This document shows, one piece after another, positions 28,052-36,276 of a stretch of DNA of 64,000 nucleotides. Source of the stretch: Streptomyces sp. NRRL S-1022 (GTDB lineage Bacteria > Actinomycetota > Actinomycetes > Streptomycetales > Streptomycetaceae); contig NZ_JOIU01000006.1 in assembly GCF_000720135.1 (NCBI RefSeq), positions 1 through 64,000 of the forward strand. The letters run 5' to 3'. The notes under the pieces are model-generated. The model saw only the letters and a list, made by a program, of their open reading frames with translations, searched no databases and had not been told where the DNA came from. Both the position numbers and the translations under genes were made by a program. How positions within the stretch are numbered: the first letter of the stretch is position 1; every line of letters starts with the position of its first letter.

Positions 28052-29251
28052 TCAGCTGAGCGGGTCCAGCGTCAGGTACGCCTGCTGCGGGCTGCCGTCG
28101 TGCACGAGGGACTCCTGGTTGCCGACGTCGTCGAAGGCGAACGCGTACGCCTTCCCGTCGGCCATCTGCGCGTGGATCTTGCGCGCGTAGTGGTTGGTCA
28201 CCGTGTCCTGGTAGAAGTTCGCCGTCGTGGTGTCCGGCTGGTTGGGGTTCACCAGCAGGGTCGACCGGTTGAAACCGGCGCACAGCGTACGGGAGATGGG
28301 ACCGCGGACGTTGTCGTTGGGCGCGTCCAGCAGCTTGTGGCAGCCGAAGATGCTGGACGCGTCGGGCTTCTGGAAGCTGGTGACGACCGCGCCGGAGGAG
28401 TTGGTGAAGTTCATGACGTTCCCGGAGACACGGCCGTAGTACTTCGTGTTCGGCTGGTCCGCGAACGGCGTGACGGTCAGCGTCGAGGTCGTGTACTTCT
28501 GCCAGACCCGGTTGACGTAGTCGTCCATCACGTTCGCCGGCAGCGCGCCGGTCTCCACCCCGTACAGCGGCGACAGCGCCCGCAGCACGGTGCCGTCGGA
28601 ACGGGTCTGGATCAGGCCGGCCCAGCCGCCCGGCTGTCCGCGCAGCGCGTTGAAGAAGCCCGTCCAGCCACCGGACTTCAGGTGCCCGGTGCTGCTCACA
28701 CCGCCGTCGGCCCGCTGCACGCCGACCGCGTACGGCGCCGAGAACATGTCCACCTGGGTGCTGTTGAGCCACAGTCCGGAGTCGTTGAGCGTGTACTCCG
28801 ACCAGTTGAAGAGGATGTCCCGGTTGGGGTCGGAGGGGTTCTGCACGGCCGGCTGGACCAGTCCGCCGGTGGTGAGTCTGAAGTCCAGTTTCCGGCCGTA
28901 GGAGAAGTAGATCCGGCCGGAGAACTTCGGGATGCGGATCGTCTTGGACTGCCCGGCGGCCGGACCGGGTATCGCCGCGTCCGGCGCGGGCGTCGGCGGG
29001 TTACCGCCCGCCGGCCACGCGTGGAAGACGCCGTTCGCGTCGGCCCAGCCCTGCTGTCCCGAGGACAGCTGGGTGCCGAGGTCGTAGACGTAGACGGGCT
29101 CGGAACGGCCCGAGTTGTTGGTGATCTTCAGTGGGATGGTGTCGGGGACGGCGGCCTGCGCGTGGTCCGGCGCGGCGAGGGCGAGCAGACCGCCGAGCAG
29201 GGCCGTGGCGGCGGTCAGGGGCAGCGCCCGGCGGGTGAGCCTGTGAGGCAC
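28052..29251 (-). CDS. Secreted GH64 beta-1,3-glucanase
   Basis: A 399-residue secreted glycoside hydrolase of family 64 (laminaripentaose-producing type). The signal peptide is ALPLTAATALLGGLLALAAP with cleavage after AQA. Family features include IPLKITNNSGRSEPVYVYDL, FSGRIYFSYGRKLDF, ILFNWSEYTLNDSGLWLNST and VDMFSAPYAVGVQ. The fold is thaumatin-like. GTG at 29251 is preceded by GGAGGTGGAGA; the longer frame has no signal-like start. It degrades fungal or callose-type glucans outside the cell. A LacI-type operator lies 52 bases upstream. Confidence 0.93.
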   Translation of the reverse strand: MPHRLTRRALPLTAATALLGGLLALAAPDHAQAAVPDTIPLKITNNSGRSEPVYVYDLGTQLSSGQQGWADANGVFHAWPAGGNPPTPAPDAAIPGPAAGQSKTIRIPKFSGRIYFSYGRKLDFRLTTGGLVQPAVQNPSDPNRDILFNWSEYTLNDSGLWLNSTQVDMFSAPYAVGVQRADGGVSSTGHLKSGGWTGFFNALRGQPGGWAGLIQTRSDGTVLRALSPLYGVETGALPANVMDDYVNRVWQKYTTSTLTVTPFADQPNTKYYGRVSGNVMNFTNSSGAVVTSFQKPDASSIFGCHKLLDAPNDNVRGPISRTLCAGFNRSTLLVNPNQPDTTTANFYQDTVTNHYARKIHAQMADGKAYAFAFDDVGNQESLVHDGSPQQAYLTLDPLS

Positions 29252-29302
29252 TCTCCACCTCCGTGTGGGGTCGGGGTCGTACGGAATTGGTCCGTACCTG
29301 TT

Positions 29303-29316
29303 TGAGAGCGCTCTCA
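29303..29316. promoter_or_regulatory. LacI/CebR-type operator upstream of GH64
   Basis: A perfect 14-bp palindrome TGAGAGCGCTCTCA. Streptomyces LacI-family sugar regulators such as CebR bind TGGGAGCGCTCCCA, so this differs by one base per half-site. It lies in the promoter region of the GH64 glucanase, suggesting sugar-responsive repression. The regulator gene is not in the window. Confidence 0.75.
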
Positions 29317-29414
29317 GAATTGCGGCCAAGATGCGTTCATGTCAATGACATACGCAGGAAACGCGGAACCGGACCCTCCCGGCGCCCACCGGTCGCGGGC
29401 GCCGGGACCCGGCG

Positions 29415-30170
29415 TCAGAAGGTGCGCCCGAGCAGGTCCAGCAGCGCGGCCCAGTGCCGTTCGGCAGCCTCCGGGTGGTAGGCGGTGGTGTCCGCCTGGG
29501 TGTAGCCGTGCCCGGCGCCGGGGTACACCTCGCAGGTGTGCCGGACGCCCGCGGCGGTCAGGGCCTCCTCGAAGCGCGCGATCTGCTCCGGGGGCAGCGA
29601 CGGGTCCTCGTCGGCGTGCCCGAAGTACAGCTCCGCGGTGATGTTGCGGGCCTCCAGGTGCGGGCTGTCCACGTCGTCGGTGGCCAGCTGCCCGCCGTGG
29701 AAGCCGGCCGCCGCCGCGACCCGGTCCGGGTGGGCGCCGGCGGTCCACAGCGCGAGCCGGGCCCCCATGCAGTAGCCGGTCAGCGCCACCGGGCCGTCGG
29801 TCGTGAGCGGGCTGTCGGCCAGCCAGCGCAGATAGGCGTCCGAGTCCCGCTTGATCCGGTCCGGGGTCAGGGCGGCCAGGATCGGGCCGATCCGCTTCCA
29901 GATGGTCGGGTCGGCGCCGGGGTCGATGAACTCGGGCAGCTCCACGACCGGCGCGCGGCCGTGGCGGTAGAAGACGTTCGGCACCAGCACCGTGTAACCG
30001 GCGCCGGCGAGCCGGTCGGCCATCGCCCGCAGGTGCGGGCGCAGGCCGTAGGCGTCCTGGTAGAGCAGGACGGCCGGACGGGGGCGGCCGTCGGCAGGGT
30101 GCGCGAGGTAGGCGTCGGCGACGCCGTCCTCGGTGGGGATGTCGACGGCGGTCGCCTGGACATCGGTCAT
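29415..30170 (-). CDS. Dienelactone hydrolase family protein
   Basis: A 251-residue alpha/beta hydrolase of the DLH family. The cysteine nucleophile elbow is GYCMGARLAL, the catalytic His is in YPGAGHGYTQADT, and the acid is probably Asp in FGHADEDPSLPPEQ. The N-terminal PAVLLYQDAYGLRPHLRAMA contains the family's conserved oxyanion segment. ATG at 30170 is clear. Real substrates of such stand-alone DLH proteins are usually unknown. Confidence 0.88.
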   Translation of the reverse strand: MTDVQATAVDIPTEDGVADAYLAHPADGRPRPAVLLYQDAYGLRPHLRAMADRLAGAGYTVLVPNVFYRHGRAPVVELPEFIDPGADPTIWKRIGPILAALTPDRIKRDSDAYLRWLADSPLTTDGPVALTGYCMGARLALWTAGAHPDRVAAAAGFHGGQLATDDVDSPHLEARNITAELYFGHADEDPSLPPEQIARFEEALTAAGVRHTCEVYPGAGHGYTQADTTAYHPEAAERHWAALLDLLGRTF

Positions 30171-30507
30171 CGTGAGAAGGCCCTCCCTCGGGGATGGGCG
30201 GCGGGCGGCGGATGCCTGCCCGGCGCCGCGGCTACGGCCATGCTGCCACGCCCCGCACGGACCCCCGCCCCCGGCATACCGCCTGGTCACCCGATACGGC
30301 CGGGGTCTTCGGCGTCCCGGCACCACCTACGGCCCGACACCCGCCCGCTCCCTGATGTCTTGCCGGCCGCGCGGGGTGGCCGGTTTCCCGGGCGGCCCGC
30401 CTGCTTCTCGGGACGGCCGGTGTTCTCGGCGTCCCGCCCGGGGACCGGAAGCGGCCGGGACCTCCGGTATTGCGTTGCCCGGCCGGAGTGGCCGGTGTGC
30501 CGTTCGT
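30171..30507. other. Spacer with degenerate short repeats
   Basis: About 340 bases between the DLH gene start and the YciO/Sua5 stop. No coding frame is convincing. It contains partial direct repeats around TCGGCGTCCCG (near 30309 and 30439) and CGGCCGGTGTTCTC. It must hold the DLH promoter at its left end. Confidence 0.5.
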
Positions 30508-31128
30508 TCACTCGAAGCGGTCGGTGTCGCCCGCGCCCCGCCGGACGATCTCGGCCTCGCCGCCGGAGAAGTCGACCACCGTCGTCGGCTCGGTGCCGCA
30601 CTCCCCGGAGTCGACCACCGCGTCCACCACGTGGTCGAGACGGTCCTTGATCTCCCAGCCCTGGGTCAGCGGCTCCTCCTCGTCCGGCAGCAGCAGTGTG
30701 CTCGACACCAGCGGTTCGCCCAGCTCCTCCAGCAGCGCCTGGGTGACCACGTGGTCGGGGATGCGCACGCCCACGGTCTTCTTCTTCGGGTGCTGGAGCA
30801 TGCGCGGCACCTCGCGGGTGGCCGGCAGGATGAACGTGTAACTGCCCGGCGTCGACGCCTTCACGGCCCGGAACACGTCGTTGTCCACCCGGACGAACTG
30901 GCCGAGCTGCGCGAAGTCCCGGCATATCAGTGTGAAGTGGTGCCGGTCGTCCAGCCGGCGGATGGAACGGATCCGGTCCATGCCGTCCCGGCTGCCCAGC
31001 CGGCAGCCGAGCGCGTAGCAGGAATCGGTCGGGTATGCGATGAGCGCCCCCGAACGGACGGCGTCGGCGACTTGGCCGATGCTGCGCGGTTGCGGGTTGT
31101 CGGGGTGCACGTCGAAGTACTTCGCCAT
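30508..31128 (-). CDS. YciO/Sua5-type L-threonylcarbamoyladenylate synthase-like protein
   Basis: A 206-residue protein of the YrdC/Sua5 fold, YciO branch. The core is VADAVRSGALIAYPTDSCYA, LGCRLGSRDGMDRIRSIRRL, DDRHHFTLICRDFAQLGQFV and GSYTFILPATREVPRML, with KKKTVGVRIPDHVV. Sua5/YrdC makes threonylcarbamoyl-AMP for tRNA t6A; YciO proteins have related activity but a less certain role. ATG at 31128 has a weak ribosome site. Confidence 0.85.
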   Translation of the reverse strand: MAKYFDVHPDNPQPRSIGQVADAVRSGALIAYPTDSCYALGCRLGSRDGMDRIRSIRRLDDRHHFTLICRDFAQLGQFVRVDNDVFRAVKASTPGSYTFILPATREVPRMLQHPKKKTVGVRIPDHVVTQALLEELGEPLVSSTLLLPDEEEPLTQGWEIKDRLDHVVDAVVDSGECGTEPTTVVDFSGGEAEIVRRGAGDTDRFE

Positions 31129-31188
31129 CCGCAGAGCTTATGCCGTCCGCAGCCGCGAGGCGCGCAGCCGCAGCACCCCTGCCCCTGA

Positions 31189-31831
31189 TACCTGAGCCTC
31201 GCCTCACTCGTCGCGTCCCCGCTCGGCGCCGCCCTGACCCAGCGCTTCGGCGCCCGCTTCCGCATGCCGCTCGGCATGCTCCTCCAGGGCGCGGCCTGCT
31301 TCACCATGCCCGCCTGGTCCGGCGACTCCCCGTACGCCACCATGTGGCCGCCGTTCGTCGCGCTCGGCCTCGCCGTCGGCATGGTGCTGTCCGCCTCCTC
31401 GGACGCGATCGTGGGCGACGCGCCGGTACGGGACGGCGGCGTGGCCGGCGGCCTCCAGGCCACCACACTGCAGATCGGCGGCGCCCTCGGCACCTCCGTG
31501 CTGGTCTCCGTCATCAGCGCCCGCGTCGGCGCCACCCTGCGCACCGAGCTGACCGGCGCGGGCGTCCCGCGGGCGCCGGCCGGGCAGCTCGCCCAGGCCA
31601 AGGACGCGGTCGCGATGGGTGTCGCGCCCGTCTCCCCGGCGATGCCGGACACACTCGGCTCCGCCGTGGGGCAGTACCCGCGCCTTCATGAACGGCGTGC
31701 ACGCCTCCGCGGTCGTCACCGGCGTCCTCTGCCTCCTGGGCGCGGCGCTCGCGGCGGCGGGGATGCGGGGAGAGGTACGACAGCCGAGGCGGAGTGAGGG
31801 GAGTGCGCGGCGTGTCCGCCGGGTTGGCTGA
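31189..31831 (+). pseudogene. Truncated and frameshifted MFS (DHA2/EmrB-type) transporter
   Basis: Reading from 31189 gives YLSLASLVASPLGAALTQRF, then GMLLQGAACFTMPAW and GLAVGMVLSASSDAIVGDAP, GVAGGLQATTLQIGGALGTS, the last third of a 14-helix drug:H+ antiporter. An in-frame TGA (31186-31188) precedes it, so the first two thirds are lost. Near 31665-31685 the frame shifts and continues as AFMNGVHASAVVTGVLCLLG to 31831, the usual final helix. It is therefore a remnant, not a gene. Confidence 0.85.
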
Positions 31832-32016
31832 AAACATTCCCTCGCCCGTCCCGTCGGCTCGCCGCACGAAACCCTCCCCGCCAGCCTCTACCCGCCTCAT
31901 CGCGCTATCCGCTGCCGTTGCTCGAATCGGCTTGTTCTCTCCGGTGTACGGCCTGGATTCCCGGGCATCCGACCTGTGAGCCGCCCAGGGCCCTCCCCCC
32001 GCCCCGGGCGCGGCAT

Positions 32017-32057
32017 CTCCGCCGGCGGCCGATCCCCCCCCCAGGCCGCCGGCGGAG
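32017..32057. terminator. Strong hairpin between MFS remnant and P450 gene
   Basis: A perfect 14-bp stem CTCCGCCGGCGGCC / GGCCGCCGGCGGAG around a C-rich 13-base loop. It lies 63 bases past the stop of the leftward P450 gene and serves as its likely terminator. The surrounding 31832-32119 has no gene. Confidence 0.7.
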
Positions 32058-32119
32058 CCTTGTCCGCCGGTGCCGGCCCGTACGGCGCCCGGACCCGGAC
32101 TCGCCGGACTTCCCGGACT

Positions 32120-33352
32120 TCAGCCCTCCAGCCGTACCGGGATCTCCTGCCAGCCGTGGGCGATGAACGACGGCACGTGGCGCAGTTCGCCGGCCGGGAC
32201 GGCCAGCCGCATCGCGGGAAAACGGGAGAACAGGGCGGGCAGCGCGGTCAGTGCCTCCAGCCGGGCCAGCGGAGCGCCGACGCAGCGGTGCACCCCGATG
32301 CCGAACGCCAGATGGTCCTCGGCCGCCCGGGCCGCGTCGAAGACGGCCGCGCCGGGACCGTAGTGCGCCGGGTCGAGCCCGGCGGCGGCGTACGTCGTGA
32401 TGATCGCGTCCCCGGCCGGAATCGTCACGCCCCCCACCGTCAGTTCCGTCACCGCGAACCGCAGTGGCAGCGCGGCGATGGACGGATGCACCCGCAGCGT
32501 CTCCTCGACCACCGCCTCCCAGTCCACCGCTCCCGCGCGCACCGCCGCCAGCTGCTCCTGGCCGGTGAGCAGCGCGACCACGGCGTTGCCGATGAGGTTG
32601 ACGGTGGTCTCGAACCCCGCGCCGACCACCAGGAGCAGGGTGTGCAGCAGCTCCTCGTCCGAGAGCCGGTCGCCGTCCTCGTCCCGCACCCGGATCAGCT
32701 CCGTGGTGATGTCGTCGCCGGGGTGGGCCCGCCGGTGCTCGATCAGGGCCCCCAGCACCGTGCCGATCCGCTCGTGCACCGACGCCGCGTGCTCGGGGCC
32801 CGGGTCGGAGGTGTCCATGACGTCGGCGATGAGACGGGCCGTATCGGGCCGCAACTCCTCGGGCACTCCGAGGAGTTCGCAGATCATCCGCATCGGCAGG
32901 GGATGGGCGAACCCGGTCCGCAGATCGACCGTGCGGCCCCCGGCCCCCGCTGCCTCCAGCGCGGCCAGCAACTCGGCCGTGAGGGCGGCCACCCGGGGGC
33001 GCATCGCCTCGGTGCGCCGGCGGGTGAAGCTCGGCGCCACCAGTTTGCGCAGCCGGGTGTGGTCGGCGCCGTAGGTGGAGAGCATGCTCACCACGCCCAC
33101 CCAGTTCGCCATCCAGTGCCAGGACGGGTGCCGGTCCAGCTCCGGCCACAGCCGCCAGTGCCGACGTGCGTCCTTGCTGACGCGGGGGTCGAGGATCAGC
33201 TCCCGGAGGACGTCGTAACCCGTGGGCGCCCAGGCGGGGATGCCGCCGGGCAGTTCCACGGGGACGACGGAGCCGAGGGCGCGCAGCCGGGCGCTCTCGG
33301 TCACGAGGTCGGAGCCGAAGGGGTCCAGGGCGATACGGTCGGTGTCGGTCAC
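32120..33352 (-). CDS. Cytochrome P450
   Basis: A 410-residue soluble bacterial P450. The I-helix oxygen-activation motif is [17 protein letters not shown], the ExxR pair is in [11 protein letters not shown], and the heme-thiolate loop is [19 protein letters not shown] with Cys357. The N-terminus lacks a membrane anchor. GTG at 33352 follows GGAGACCGTC. No ferredoxin gene is adjacent. The substrate is unknown. Confidence 0.93.
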   Translation of the reverse strand: MTDTDRIALDPFGSDLVTESARLRALGSVVPVELPGGIPAWAPTGYDVLRELILDPRVSKDARRHWRLWPELDRHPSWHWMANWVGVVSMLSTYGADHTRLRKLVAPSFTRRRTEAMRPRVAALTAELLAALEAAGAGGRTVDLRTGFAHPLPMRMICELLGVPEELRPDTARLIADVMDTSDPGPEHAASVHERIGTVLGALIEHRRAHPGDDITTELIRVRDEDGDRLSDEELLHTLLLVVGAGFETTVNLIGNAVVALLTGQEQLAAVRAGAVDWEAVVEETLRVHPSIAALPLRFAVTELTVGGVTIPAGDAIITTYAAAGLDPAHYGPGAAVFDAARAAEDHLAFGIGVHRCVGAPLARLEALTALPALFSRFPAMRLAVPAGELRHVPSFIAHGWQEIPVRLEG

Positions 33353-33468
33353 GACGGTCTCCAGACGGTCGGCCTCTCACGAGTCGGTCCCTGACCAATA
33401 CACCGCGTCAACAGCCGTGCGCACCCCGTGTTCGCACACATGGCCTGAAAACCGGCCGAGTCGGCGCC

Positions 33469-34719
33469 TTACCGGGCCGCCGGCTCGGCCGGCAGGTCGA
33501 ACACGTGCCGAGGGGAGATGATCCGGGTGATCGCCTGGCCGAACAGCGTGCTGGGTTCCTGGCCGTCCTGGCCGATGTCGGTGTTCAGGAGCACCACGAG
33601 GGTGGTCCTGGTCGCCGGGAGGTAGATGGTCAGCGACTCGTAGCCGGGCAGGGAGCCGTTGTGGCCGATCCAGCCGTGCACGTCGAAGATGCCGAGCCCG
33701 TAGCCGACGCCCGGGATCGGCGTCGCCGGTGTGACGAGGCGCTGCCGCTGCGTGGCGCGGCTGATCAGCCGCTTGCCGTCGGGGAGTTCGCCGGTCGCCA
33801 CCGTGGGCGCCCAGGTGCGCAGATCGTCCAGGGTGGAGTACATCGCCCCGGCCGCCCAGCCCCAGGACGGGTTCCAGCCGGCGGTCTCGGCGACCTTGCC
33901 GTCCGCCGTCTGGTCGGTGTAGCCCTGCGCGTGCGGGCGGGGGAACCGGCTGCCGCTCGGCAGGGACGTGTCCTTCATGCCGGCCGGGTCGAGGACGTGC
34001 TGCTTGAGATAGGCCCCGAGCCGCTGACCGCTCAGCTTCTCCACGACCAGCCCGAGCAGGATCAGGTTCGTGTTGCAGTAGGAGAACTTCCGGCCGGGCT
34101 GGAACAGCACCGGGTGCCGGAAGGAGTAGGCGAGCAGCTGCTGCGGGGTGAAGGGGCGCCGGGGGTCGGAGGTGAGCGCCTTGAAGAAGCCGTCGTCCTC
34201 GGAGTAGTTGAACAGCCCGCTGCGCATGCCGGCGAGCTGGCGCAGGGTGATCCGGTGGCCGTTCGGTACACCGCCGACGTACCGGTCGATCGTGTCGTCC
34301 AGACCGGCCTTCCCCTGGTCGACCAGTTGCAGCAGCGCCGTCACGGTGAACGTCTTCGTCTCGCTGCCGATGCGCAGGTACAGGTCCGGGGTCATCCTCC
34401 GGCCGGTCGCCTTGTCGGCCACGCCGAACGAATGCACGTAACCGGGCTGTCCAGGCGTCCAGATGCCGACGGTCGCGCCGGGCACGTTCGCCTCGCGCAT
34501 CACCCGCCGCACGGACGCGTCGAGCCGGCGTGCCACGTCGGTGGAGAGGCGCCGGACGTCCGGCTCGGACGGCGACGGTCCGGGCGGTCCGGGCCGGCCG
34601 GCGGTGAACGCGGCCGGTACGGCGGCCGGTGCCGCTCCTGCCGTGACCGGCGCGAGCAGCGCGCCGGCCAGAACGGCGACCACCGCCCCCCGGTGCAGGC
34701 GTACGGACGTAGGCGACAT
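33469..34719 (-). CDS. Secreted serine hydrolase, beta-lactamase/DD-peptidase family
   Basis: A 416-residue secreted protein with signal peptide (GAVVAVLAGALLAPVTAG) and an S12-family penicillin-recognising domain. Motifs are Ser119-x-x-Lys122 in RIGSETKTFTV, Tyr214-x-Asn216 in KFSYCNTNLILLG, and HxG in WIGHNGSLPGYES. The family includes D-alanyl-D-alanine carboxypeptidases and esterases. ATG at 34719 follows GGAGCCCGCCC; upstream extensions are Pro/Arg-rich shadows. Confidence 0.92.
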   Translation of the reverse strand: MSPTSVRLHRGAVVAVLAGALLAPVTAGAAPAAVPAAFTAGRPGPPGPSPSEPDVRRLSTDVARRLDASVRRVMREANVPGATVGIWTPGQPGYVHSFGVADKATGRRMTPDLYLRIGSETKTFTVTALLQLVDQGKAGLDDTIDRYVGGVPNGHRITLRQLAGMRSGLFNYSEDDGFFKALTSDPRRPFTPQQLLAYSFRHPVLFQPGRKFSYCNTNLILLGLVVEKLSGQRLGAYLKQHVLDPAGMKDTSLPSGSRFPRPHAQGYTDQTADGKVAETAGWNPSWGWAAGAMYSTLDDLRTWAPTVATGELPDGKRLISRATQRQRLVTPATPIPGVGYGLGIFDVHGWIGHNGSLPGYESLTIYLPATRTTLVVLLNTDIGQDGQEPSTLFGQAITRIISPRHVFDLPAEPAAR

Positions 34720-35257
34720 GGGCGGGCTCCAAGCATGCGGGAGGAGACCGTGCGCGGGGTGCGCGTCGGAGCCCGGACCTTGCCCGCAGGGCCGTTCCGG
34801 CAGGCCTTCGAGCAGGCTCTTTCCGGCAGGACCTTCCCAGCATAGGAGCGGCACGCACCCGGCGCGCGCCGACCGGAGGACACCGCCCGGGGCCGGAGGG
34901 CACCGTCCGGGGCCGGAGGAACCGGGCCGGCCCGGGGTGACGGGACGGCCCCCGGCACACCGGGGCTCGGCCGGTGACTCCCGTCCTGTCCGCGCGGGCG
35001 AGGGCGGGCGGCGGGGCCCGCCCGAGGCGCCGGGGCCGGCCGGCGCGGCAGATCGGCAGCCGGACGGGGCGGAGACAACGATGCCTGCCGGCGGGCGGAG
35101 AGAACGATGCCCGCCCGTGCGACGGGCCGCCTGTGCGCGAGCGGACCGACATGCTTGTCCGACAGGCGGAACGCCTCGTTCGGGGGATGGCCTCACCCGA
35201 CCCGGTGAGCGGGCCGCGCGGGGCGTACCGGCCGCGGGCCCCCGGCGTTGCCCCGGC
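34720..35257. other. Gene-poor spacer with short tandem repeats
   Basis: About 540 bases with no convincing gene. It contains a 20-bp imperfect tandem repeat (34875-34894 and 34895-34914, core GGAGGRCACCGYCCGGGGCC) and an 18-bp pair GGCGGAGASAACGATGCC at 35068-35085 and 35094-35111. The serine hydrolase promoter must lie near the left edge. Confidence 0.55.
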
Positions 35258-35467
35258 ATGAACCGCTTGGACTGGATGGACCGGATGGAGCGCATGGACC
35301 GGATGCGCGGGCTGCACCGGGTGGACCGCACCCGGGAGCCGATCTACGCCGGGCTCGTCGCGGAGTGGCGGGCGCAGGGACGGACCGTCCCGGCGGAGCC
35401 CGAGGGGCTGTGGTCCGTCCTCTCCGGCCTCACCCTCGACACCCGGCGCGAGCCCGAGCACCTGTGA
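35258..35467 (+). CDS. Small hypothetical protein
   Basis: A 69-residue frame MNRLDWMDRMERMDRMRGLH continuing to REPIYAGLVAEWRAQGRTVP and EPEGLWSVLSGLTLD. The C-terminal half resembles small Streptomyces proteins with a REPxYxxLVxEWRxxGRxVP pattern, which I recall only loosely. The N-terminal half is a run of MDR/MER repeats from a trinucleotide-like expansion, so the true start may be later (GTG in front of DRTREPIYA). It ends 4 bases before the convergent gene. Confidence 0.5.
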   Translation: MNRLDWMDRMERMDRMRGLHRVDRTREPIYAGLVAEWRAQGRTVPAEPEGLWSVLSGLTLDTRREPEHL

Positions 35468-35471
35468 CCGG

Positions 35472-35939
35472 CTACCGCCCGCACAGCGGCGCGAGCACCG
35501 CCAGTGTGCCGTTGGCCTGCTGCAACGCGTCCTCCAGGGGACCGGGCGCATGGAGCGTGCCGGCGCCGTCGGGCGGGACGAGCCACTCCAGGGAGCGGGC
35601 GGGCCGGTACGGCGGCGGTACGGCGACCCAGGAGCCCTTCGTCGCGTAGCGCAGCCCGGCGCCCACCCAGCCCCCCGACGGGTCGGGCGGCAGGAAGAAG
35701 CCGACCCGGCCCGCCGCCGTGTCCACCAGTGTCGGTCCCGGCACTGGCAGGGCCGGCCGCCACAGCAGGTCCAGGGTGAGCAGTCCCAGCCGGTCGGGGA
35801 CGCTCAGCACGTCCCAGAAGCGGCCCGCCTCCAGCAGTGCGTAGCCCTCCCCGTGGTCCCATTCCCATTTGCAGGCGCGCGGGTCGGCCGACGCCGCGGC
35901 CAGCCACTCCACGCCCCGCATCCACATCGTGTTCGTCAT
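35472..35939 (-). CDS. Primase/polymerase-like hypothetical protein
   Basis: A 155-residue protein of a Streptomyces family often labelled 'bifunctional DNA primase/polymerase'-like. Visible parts are YALLEAGRFWDVLSVPDRLG, PGPTLVDTAAGRVGFFLPPD, LRYATKGSWVAVPPPYRPAR and LEWLVPPDGAGTLHAPGPLE, which resemble the N-terminal prim-pol fold without the helicase or zinc regions. Function is unknown. ATG at 35939 follows GGAGCTGTGC. Confidence 0.65.
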   Translation of the reverse strand: MTNTMWMRGVEWLAAASADPRACKWEWDHGEGYALLEAGRFWDVLSVPDRLGLLTLDLLWRPALPVPGPTLVDTAAGRVGFFLPPDPSGGWVGAGLRYATKGSWVAVPPPYRPARSLEWLVPPDGAGTLHAPGPLEDALQQANGTLAVLAPLCGR

Positions 35940-36037
35940 GCACAGCTCCGGGTGTCCACGCTCGCCTGCCCGAGCGCAGGGAACGGCCGTGACCGGGCAC
36001 GTCGCGCTTCGCGCGCCAACCCGGCATATGCATCGTT

Positions 36038-36051
36038 GTAGATATTTCTAC
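36038..36051. promoter_or_regulatory. Small AT-rich inverted repeat
   Basis: GTAGA-TATT-TCTAC, a 5-bp perfect inverted repeat in an AT-rich patch 99 bases upstream of the leftward prim-pol-like gene. Could be an operator; short, so low confidence. Confidence 0.3.
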
Positions 36052-36210
36052 GTGACGGAAGGGGTGGCGAACCCTGGCGTTTGAGCCGGGGCGTTCGAAC
36101 TCCGCGTACCGGTTCGTCAGTTGAGGACGGGCACGCGTCACCCGTCCGTGGTCGATCACCGCAGTGACGCCTGATTCAACTGTCCACGCAATCGAATCAC
36201 GCGTGAAGCA

Positions 36211-36240
36211 TTGAAAGAGTCCACTTTTCGATCGTAGGCT
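36211..36240 (+). promoter_or_regulatory. Promoter of the aminotransferase gene
   Basis: A TTGAAA -35 box (36211-36216) and TAGGCT -10 box (36235-36240), 18-base spacer, matching the Streptomyces vegetative consensus. Transcription should begin near 36247, giving a leader of about 30 bases that ends in the ribosome site CGAGGTG. Confidence 0.6.
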
Positions 36241-36276
36241 CAGGGCATTCCATCACCGTTCCCGTCGAGGTGTTTC

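Noticed and set aside
25515..28772. 1085-residue open frame on the minus strand across the M4 protease
   Set aside because: Antisense shadow of the protease and start of the GH64 region. No motif; repeated GGRGGR-type composition.
30280..30470. Repeated GGCGTCCCG/CGGCCGG words considered as a repeat array
   Set aside because: Copies are short, irregular and imperfect; ordinary for GC-rich spacers.
36060..36110. GTTCGAACTCC segment resembling a tRNA T-loop
   Set aside because: The flanks do not form a T-stem, and no anticodon or acceptor arms can be drawn, so it is not a tRNA.
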